Shown in pieces: positions 1-4,425 of a stretch of DNA of 6,149 bases; the first letter of the stretch is position 1, and every line of letters starts with the position of its first letter. The position numbers and the translations under genes were made by a program. Source of the stretch: an uncultured Hungatella sp. (GTDB taxonomy: Bacteria > Bacillota > Clostridia > Lachnospirales > Lachnospiraceae). Location of the stretch: positions 1-6,149 of the forward strand of contig CAUEKH010000160.1 of assembly GCA_959018155.1 (NCBI GenBank), read 5' to 3'. The notes beneath the pieces were generated by a model. The model was not told where the DNA came from, ran no database searches, and saw only the letters and a program-made list of their open reading frames with translations.

Positions 1-2
1 GG

Positions 3-51
3 AAAATCCCCTGAAAAGACGGTGTAACTCGACTTTGCGGGGGATTTTTTT
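3..51 (+). terminator. Intrinsic terminator of an upstream gene
   Basis: Bases 3-11 (AAAATCCCC) pair perfectly with 40-48 (GGGGATTTT), and a run of seven T follows from 45 to 51. The space between the arms can fold further: T12-G39 and G13-C38 extend the outer stem, 15-18 (AAAG) pairs with 33-36 (CTTT), and 20-22 pairs with 29-31 (including one G-T pair), leaving a small terminal loop. A long, slightly imperfect hairpin with a T tract on this strand fits a rho-independent terminator. The gene it ends lies outside the window. The A-rich left arm could give weak termination in the other direction. Confidence 0.75.
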
Positions 52-62
52 GACATCATTTC

Positions 63-91
63 TTGTATTATAAGACTCTTTGTAATATAAT
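63..91 (+). promoter_or_regulatory. Probable sigma-A promoter of the aminotransferase operon
   Basis: A perfect -10 box TATAAT lies at 86-91. A partial -35 box TTGTAT lies at 63-68, 17 bases upstream. Transcription would start near 98, giving an untranslated leader of about 40 bases before the ATG at 137. A perfect TTGACA also occurs at 50-55, next to the terminator T tract, but its nearest -10-like hexamer (TATAAG, 69-74) is only 13 bases away, so it is less likely to be the functional -35 box. The leader is too short for a riboswitch. Confidence 0.55.
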
Positions 92-119
92 AGGTACATT
101 ATGTAAATTTCAGAAGATT

Positions 120-126
120 GAGGTGA
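120..126 (+). promoter_or_regulatory. Ribosome binding site deciding the aminotransferase start
   Basis: GAGGTGA at 120-126 is a seven-base match to the anti-Shine-Dalgarno sequence of 16S rRNA. It ends 10 bases before the ATG at 137. No other start in that frame has a comparable site, which fixes the translation start. Confidence 0.8.
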
Positions 127-136
127 AGATTCATCC

Positions 137-1312
137 ATGCAGTTTGCAGGTAGAATGGAACGTTTCGGAGAAGGTATTTTTTCGAAATTATTGGAGATAA
201 AAAGACAGAAGGAAGAACGCGGGGAACGGGTCATTGATCTGGGCGTGGGGGCGCCGAATATTCCGCCGGCGAAGAATATTACTGATGCGCTCTGCGAAGC
301 GGCAGCCGATCCGGCCAACTATGTATACGCCATCAATGATAAGAAGGAACTGCTTCATGCCGCGGCAGAATGGTATGAGAGGCGGTATGGTGTAACGCTG
401 GATGAAGAGACGGAAATCTGTTCTCTTTTAGGTTCCCAGGAGGGACTGGCCCATATAGCGCTCTCCATTGTGGACGAGGGAGAGGTTGTACTCGTTCCGG
501 ATCCGTGTTATCCTGTTTTTGCGGATGGTCCGCTGCTTGCGGGTGCCACCCTTTTTTATATGCCCCAGAGAAAAGAAAATGGTTATGTGATTGATGTAAA
601 GGAGATACCGGAGGAGATTGCCAAAAAGGCAAAACTCATGGTAATTTCTTATCCGAATAATCCTACAACTGTGATGGCGCCGGACAGCTTTTATGAGGAG
701 GTCATCGCCTTTGCGAAGAAGTATGATATCATTGTGCTTCATGATAACGCATACAGCGAACTGGTATTTGACGGGAAGTCCTGCGGCAGCTTCTTACGGT
801 TTGAGGGGGCGAAAGAGGTCGGGGTGGAGTTTAACTCCTTATCAAAGACCTACGGCCTGGCGGGAGCCAGGATCGGTTTCTGCTTTGGAAATAAAGAAGT
901 AGTCAGCCATTTAAAGACTTTGAAATCCAATATGGATTACGGAATGTTTCTGCCGCTTCAGAAAGCGGCGATTGCTGCGATTACAGGGGATCAGGCGTGC
1001 GTGGAAAAGACGAGGAAAGCGTATGAGCGCCGCCGGGACGCCCTCTGCGATGGGATGTGCCGGATTGGCTGGGAGATGGAAAAGCCTGAGGCCACCATGT
1101 TTGTGTGGGCGAAGATTCCGGAGGGATTTACGGATTCCATGGAGTTTGCCCTGGAACTGGTAGAAAAATCAGGGCTTCTGGTGACACCTGGAAGCGCTTT
1201 CGGCCCGTCGGGAGAAGGGTTCGTAAGACTGGCGCTGGTTCAGGATGAGGAAGTGCTTAAAGAGGCGGCCGGCCTCGTGGAGCAGAGCGGAATTCTGAGG
1301 AAGAAGGCATAA
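137..1312 (+). CDS. Class I/II (fold-type I) PLP-dependent aminotransferase, 391 aa
   Basis: This is a cytosolic pyridoxal-phosphate transaminase of the aspartate aminotransferase superfamily. The family signature is complete. GSQEGL (99-104) is the phosphate-binding turn, SYPNNPT (171-177) carries the cofactor-contacting Asn175, HDNAY (202-206) supplies Asp203 to the pyridine nitrogen and Tyr206, SLSK (234-237) holds the Schiff-base Lys237 followed by a Gly-rich stretch and Arg245, and Arg364 (GFVRLAL) would bind the substrate alpha-carboxylate. The length of 391 aa is normal for the family. The N-terminal GVGAPNIPP stands where most relatives have a G-x-G-x-P-D type motif. The overall look is closest to clostridial enzymes labelled LL-diaminopimelate, aspartate or alanine aminotransferase, but the substrate cannot be decided from motifs, and no lysine or amino-acid biosynthesis genes lie beside it. 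It is the first gene of the operon that continues into vanZ and truA. Its TAA stop lies at the start of a purine-rich repeat. Confidence 0.9.
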   Translation: MQFAGRMERFGEGIFSKLLEIKRQKEERGERVIDLGVGAPNIPPAKNITDALCEAAADPANYVYAINDKKELLHAAAEWYERRYGVTLDEETEICSLLGSQEGLAHIALSIVDEGEVVLVPDPCYPVFADGPLLAGATLFYMPQRKENGYVIDVKEIPEEIAKKAKLMVISYPNNPTTVMAPDSFYEEVIAFAKKYDIIVLHDNAYSELVFDGKSCGSFLRFEGAKEVGVEFNSLSKTYGLAGARIGFCFGNKEVVSHLKTLKSNMDYGMFLPLQKAAIAAITGDQACVEKTRKAYERRRDALCDGMCRIGWEMEKPEATMFVWAKIPEGFTDSMEFALELVEKSGLLVTPGSAFGPSGEGFVRLALVQDEEVLKEAAGLVEQSGILRKKA

Positions 1313-1375
1313 TGAGGAAAAAAGGCATGAAGAGGAAAAAGGGCATGATGAGGAAGAGGGCATGAAGAGAAAACG
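1296..1375 (+). repeat. Degenerate purine-rich tandem repeat carrying alternating SD and ATG signals
   Basis: From the last codons of the aminotransferase into the first codons of vanZ, a unit of 15-18 bases of the form (A)TGA(A/T)GAGGAAAAAGGGC recurs about four to five times with point differences and length drift. Each copy has a GAGGA Shine-Dalgarno-like core followed by GGCAT(A/G). The aminotransferase stop at 1310-1312 shares its last base with an ATG (TAATG). That ATG opens a 17-codon frame, MRKKGMKRKKGMMRKRA, whose TGA (1363-1365) overlaps the vanZ ATG (1362-1364). The repeat therefore contains a possible basic mini-peptide that couples the two genes, but it may simply be slippage-expanded spacer. 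The vanZ N-terminus MKRKR is itself part of the last unit. Confidence 0.7.
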
Positions 1376-1817
1376 ATGGCTGACGGTACTCGTTATCGCA
1401 TATATTCTGTTTATTTTTTCTAATTCCTTAAAGCCGGCTGATTTATCCTCGGCCGACAGCGGCACTGTGCTTGCCCTGGTGCAGAATATGTTTGCATCGG
1501 TGGGACTGGATGGCACGGTGATTACGGAACATTTTATCCGGAAGCTGGCGCATTTTTCTGAGTACACACTGTTGGGAATTCTGCTGACAGTCTGCTTAAA
1601 ATCGTATGGGTTTGAGCGGGAACGGCGGATTACATTTCAGGTGATGTCCGGTTTTGCGGTGCCGTTTGTGGATGAGACCATTCAGCTGTTTGTGGAGGGG
1701 AGGTCGGGACAGATCAGCGATGTATGGCTGGACTGTTCAGGCGTTTTGTTCGGTACGGCGCTCTGTATTGCGGCGATTGTCCTGTTGGACAGAAGGAGAG
1801 AGAAAAAACGTGGTTAG
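1362..1817 (+). CDS. VanZ-family small integral membrane protein, 151 aa
   Basis: This is a member of the VanZ-like family, named after the teicoplanin-resistance accessory protein of the vanA cluster. Most members, including stand-alone ones like this, have no proven biochemical role. Two hallmarks are present. RKLAHFSEYTLLG (60-72) is the family's R-K-x-x-H-F-x-E-Y core. The second block runs from DETIQLF (104-110) through EGRSGQISDVWLD (112-124) to SGVLFG (126-131). Hydrophobic segments lie at about 6-20, 66-80, 93-107 and 125-142, with a basic cytoplasmic tail RRREKKRG. The start at ATG 1362 follows GAGG at 1350-1353 and again at 1356-1359, and the first residues belong to the preceding repeat. 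The gene overlaps truA by 8 bases, suggesting coupled translation. No glycopeptide-resistance genes accompany it, so resistance should not be inferred. Confidence 0.88.
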   Translation: MKRKRWLTVLVIAYILFIFSNSLKPADLSSADSGTVLALVQNMFASVGLDGTVITEHFIRKLAHFSEYTLLGILLTVCLKSYGFERERRITFQVMSGFAVPFVDETIQLFVEGRSGQISDVWLDCSGVLFGTALCIAAIVLLDRRREKKRG

Positions 1818-2562
1818 AAATTATAAAATGACCCTCCGGTATGATGGCAGCCGGTACGATGGCTGGCAGAAGCAGACGAATACGGAGCGCACGATTCAGG
1901 GAAAGCTGGAGGAGGTTCTGGGGAAAATGACAGGCCAGCCGGTGGAGGTGCACGGTTCCGGCAGAACCGACGCCGGAGTTCACGCGCTCTGTCAGGTTGC
2001 CAACTTTCATGCGGATCTGCGTATGACGCCGGAGGCGGTGAGGGAATACTTAAATCAGTACCTTCCTGAAGATATTGCGGTTACGGCGGTCACGACTGCG
2101 CCGGATCGGTTTCACAGCCGGCTGAATGCGGTGGAGAAAACGTATTTATACAGGATTGAGACGGCGCCGAGAAAGGATGTATTTGAGAGGAAATACATTT
2201 TTGGGCTGGGGGAGACGCCTGATGTGGAGCGGATGCGGCGGGCAGCGGCATTTCTCCTGGGAGAACACGATTTTAAGAGTTTCTGTTCGAATAAGAAGAT
2301 GAAAAAGTCGACGGTGAGGCGGATCACCGCGATTACGATTGAGACGGAAGGAACGAAAGTACTGATCCGTTACAGAGGAAACGGGTTTTTATATAACATG
2401 GTCAGAATCCTTACCGGCACTCTGATTGAGGTCGGCCTTGGGAAAAGGGAGCCGGAGGAAATGAGGGAGATTCTCATGAAAAAGGACAGGCAGGCGGCGG
2501 GATTTACTGCGCCTGCGGAGGGACTTTTTCTGGAGAGCGTCTCTTACGGCGGTGAGGATTGA
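1810..2562 (+). CDS. truA: tRNA pseudouridine(38-40) synthase TruA, 250 aa
   Basis: TruA isomerises uridines 38-40 in the anticodon stem-loop of many tRNAs to pseudouridine in the cytoplasm, stabilising the arm and helping frame maintenance. The protein shows the N-terminal YDGSRYDGWQ (11-20), the catalytic block SGRTDAGVHA (50-59) with nucleophile Asp54, the conserved YLYRI (112-116) with the tyrosine that stacks in the active site, GFLYNMVR (192-199), and the C-terminal APAEGLFLESV (234-244). Its 250 aa are typical. I chose GTG 1810 because it directly precedes the usual RNYKMTLRYDG start and has GGAG at 1795-1798. ATG 1828 is a possible alternative, and the frame is open further upstream only as an overlap with vanZ. 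The start lies inside the last codons of vanZ (8-base overlap), implying translational coupling. Confidence 0.94.
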   Translation: MVRNYKMTLRYDGSRYDGWQKQTNTERTIQGKLEEVLGKMTGQPVEVHGSGRTDAGVHALCQVANFHADLRMTPEAVREYLNQYLPEDIAVTAVTTAPDRFHSRLNAVEKTYLYRIETAPRKDVFERKYIFGLGETPDVERMRRAAAFLLGEHDFKSFCSNKKMKKSTVRRITAITIETEGTKVLIRYRGNGFLYNMVRILTGTLIEVGLGKREPEEMREILMKKDRQAAGFTAPAEGLFLESVSYGGED

Positions 2563-2587
2563 GGGCAGAAGTGAGGTATGACGGGAA

Positions 2588-3766
2588 ATGACAGATTTTC
2601 TGGTTAGGATGTTTGTAAAAGACTATGAGGCGACAGATAAGACGGAAGTGAGGACGAGATATGGGCTGATGGCGAGTACGGTCGGCATCTGCTGCAATAT
2701 TCTGCTGTTTACAGCCAAGCTGTTGATCGGTATGCTGATTAACAGTATTTCCGTTATGGCGGATGCATTTAATAACCTGTCGGATGCGGCCTCGTCTATC
2801 ATCGGATTTATCGGGGTGAAAATGGCAGGAAAACCGGCTGATGAGGATCACCCGTTTGGCCATGGCCGGGTGGAGTATATCTCGGCGTTTATCGTGGCTT
2901 TCCTCGTCATTCAGGTCGGATTTTCCCTCTTTAAAACATCGGTCGGGAAAATCCTTCATCCTGAGGAAATGACGTTTAAATTAATTTCCATATTAATCCT
3001 GGTTCTGTCCATAGGCGTAAAGCTGTGGATGGGACTGTTTAACAAAAAACTGGGAAAACGGATTCATTCTGCGGTTATGATGGCTACGGCTGCCGATTCT
3101 CTGGGAGATGTGTGTACGACGTCGGCCACTATTTTTTCCATCCTTATCTATGGTATTTTTCACTGGAATATTGACGGGATTGTCGGTCTGGTAGTTTCCG
3201 TGGCTGTTATGTGGGCCGGCGTCAATATCGCAAAGGATACGCTGGCGCCGCTTATCGGGGAGCCCATAGATCCGGCGATTTACCGGGAGATTACGAATTT
3301 TGTGGAGAGTTTTGACGGCATTGTGGGGAGTCACGATTTAATTGTACATAATTACGGGCCTTCCAGAAGTATGGCATCGATCCATGCGGAGGTACCGAAT
3401 GATGTAAATATCGAGATATCCCATGAAATTATAGACAGGATTGAGAGGGAAGCCCAGCGTCGGTTTGGGATTTTCCTGGTTATCCATATGGATCCCATCG
3501 AGACGAAGGACAACCGGGTGATGGAGTTTAAGAAGATGGTGGAAGAGGTTCTGGCTGAGGTGGATCCGAAGCTGAGTTTCCACGATTTCCGGATTGTAGA
3601 GGGGCAGAAACAGATTAATCTGATCTTCGACCTGGTAGTTCCTCGGGATTACGATGGGAAGAAAAAGCAGCAGCTCAAGGATGAGATTACAGAGAAGGTA
3701 GCTAAGAGAGATAGCAGGTGCTGTCTTGTGATGACGACGGAGAGCGGCTTCGGTGTGGAGTCGTAA
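2588..3766 (+). CDS. Cation diffusion facilitator (CDF) family divalent-metal exporter, probably Mn2+, 392 aa
   Basis: CDF proteins are cytoplasmic-membrane antiporters that export divalent metals in exchange for protons. Six membrane segments are visible at roughly 27-50, 53-78, 97-118, 130-150, 162-190 and 195-212. The family motif MADAFNNLSDAASS (57-70) in TM2 and HPFGHGRVEY (88-97) after it are clear. The transport site reads Asn62-x3-Asp66 in TM2 and Asp170-x3-Asp174 in TM5. Zn-type CDFs usually have His or Asp in TM2 and His-x3-Asp in TM5, whereas the N-D/D-D set is the one described for Mn2+ exporters such as MntE and MneP/MneS. Mn2+ is therefore inferred. A cytoplasmic dimerisation domain occupies about 230-304. 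A second alpha/beta domain (about 312-388) extends the protein beyond the usual 300 aa, as in many Firmicutes members. ATG 2588 has GAGG at 2573-2576. ATG 2578 is out of frame. The 25-base gap after truA suggests the same transcript. Confidence 0.93.
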   Translation: MTDFLVRMFVKDYEATDKTEVRTRYGLMASTVGICCNILLFTAKLLIGMLINSISVMADAFNNLSDAASSIIGFIGVKMAGKPADEDHPFGHGRVEYISAFIVAFLVIQVGFSLFKTSVGKILHPEEMTFKLISILILVLSIGVKLWMGLFNKKLGKRIHSAVMMATAADSLGDVCTTSATIFSILIYGIFHWNIDGIVGLVVSVAVMWAGVNIAKDTLAPLIGEPIDPAIYREITNFVESFDGIVGSHDLIVHNYGPSRSMASIHAEVPNDVNIEISHEIIDRIEREAQRRFGIFLVIHMDPIETKDNRVMEFKKMVEEVLAEVDPKLSFHDFRIVEGQKQINLIFDLVVPRDYDGKKKQQLKDEITEKVAKRDSRCCLVMTTESGFGVES

Positions 3767-3839
3767 GTAAAAATATTTCCGTTTGGTGCAATAAGACGGC
3801 GGCATTCTGCATTAACTTAATAGAAAGGAAATCGACTCC

Positions 3840-4418
3840 ATGTTATTTATGGGTATGATGAGCCTTGATGGGCCTGAGAATTACGGCCGGTTAAGCGATG
3901 AGGAACTCCTCTTGCGGGTTGGAGAGGGAGACCAGGAAGCTTTCAGACAATTATATCAGAATACAGACCGTTCGATGTACAGCTTTATTCTGTCCATAGC
4001 AAAGAATCCCCAGGATGCTGAGGAAATCATGCAGGAATCGTACTTGAAGATATGGACATCGGCAGCTAATTACCGGTCGCAGGGGAAACCACTGGCCTGG
4101 ATGTTTACGATTGCGCGGAATCTGTGTTATATGAAGTTTCGGGAACAGAAGCATGATTCCGACATCACGCTTGATGATTTGAATGGGGAAGAGAGTGGCG
4201 AAGTGTGCCCCCAGATAGAACAGGCTGCGGATAAGCTGGTTCTGACGGCGGCGTTAAAGATTCTGAAGGAGGATGAGCGTGAACTTGTTCTGCTTCACGC
4301 AACAGCCGGTTTAAAGCACCGGGAGATTGCAACAGCGCTTGGGATTCCACTGGCGACCGCGCTGTCGAAGTATAACCGCGCCATGAAAAAGCTGGAAAAT
4401 TATTTGAGAGAGGAGTAG
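3840..4418 (+). CDS. ECF-type RNA polymerase sigma factor (sigma-70 family), 192 aa
   Basis: This is a minimal sigma factor with only regions 2 and 4, which directs RNA polymerase to a small regulon. Region 2 covers about 20-102. It includes DQEAFRQLY (31-39), the core-polymerase-binding helix DAEEIMQESYLKIW (59-72), and the -10-recognising helix PLAWMFTIARNLCYMKFRE (84-102). A short acidic linker (about 105-130) leads to region 4 (about 135-190), with the helix-turn-helix HREIATALGIPLATALSKY (160-178) and the terminal RAMKKLENYL (180-189). The start ATG 3840 has AAAGGA at 3824-3829. In-frame ATGs at 3849, 3855 and 3858 are weaker choices. The gene lies 73 bases after the CDF gene, and this gap shows neither a terminator nor a convincing sigma-A or ECF-type promoter. 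The downstream membrane protein is the likely anti-sigma partner, 7 bases away, so the pair is almost certainly co-transcribed. The sigma is ECF in layout, not SigI. Confidence 0.92.
   Translation: MLFMGMMSLDGPENYGRLSDEELLLRVGEGDQEAFRQLYQNTDRSMYSFILSIAKNPQDAEEIMQESYLKIWTSAANYRSQGKPLAWMFTIARNLCYMKFREQKHDSDITLDDLNGEESGEVCPQIEQAADKLVLTAALKILKEDERELVLLHATAGLKHREIATALGIPLATALSKYNRAMKKLENYLREE
4408..4415 (+). promoter_or_regulatory. Ribosome binding site of the anti-sigma gene inside the sigma gene's end
   Basis: GAGAGGAG at 4408-4415 occupies the last sense codons of the sigma gene, immediately before its TAG (4416-4418), and lies 10 bases upstream of the ATG at 4426. A ribosome finishing the sigma gene would cover this site, so the two products are probably made in linked amounts, as is usual for a sigma/anti-sigma pair. 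Confidence 0.75.
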
Positions 4419-4425
4419 GAACAGG

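Noticed and set aside
50..74. TTGACA (50-55) with TATAAG (69-74) as a promoter
   Set aside because: The 13-base spacer is too short for sigma-A. The TTGTAT/TATAAT pair with 17 bases is better.
1654..1809. Upstream extension of the truA frame to ATG 1654
   Set aside because: It would add 52 residues of Arg/Cys/Trp-rich sequence that overlap vanZ in another frame. TruA homologues begin near RNYKMTLRYDG, and a ribosome binding site sits just before GTG 1810.
1362..1817. Glycopeptide resistance determinant
   Set aside because: VanZ-like proteins are widespread outside van clusters. No vanA/H/X/R/S genes are present here.
2504..2959. Minus-strand open frame spanning the truA end and CDF start
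   Set aside because: It crosses a gene junction on the opposite strand, is rich in His, Arg and Cys as shadow frames are, and has no motif.
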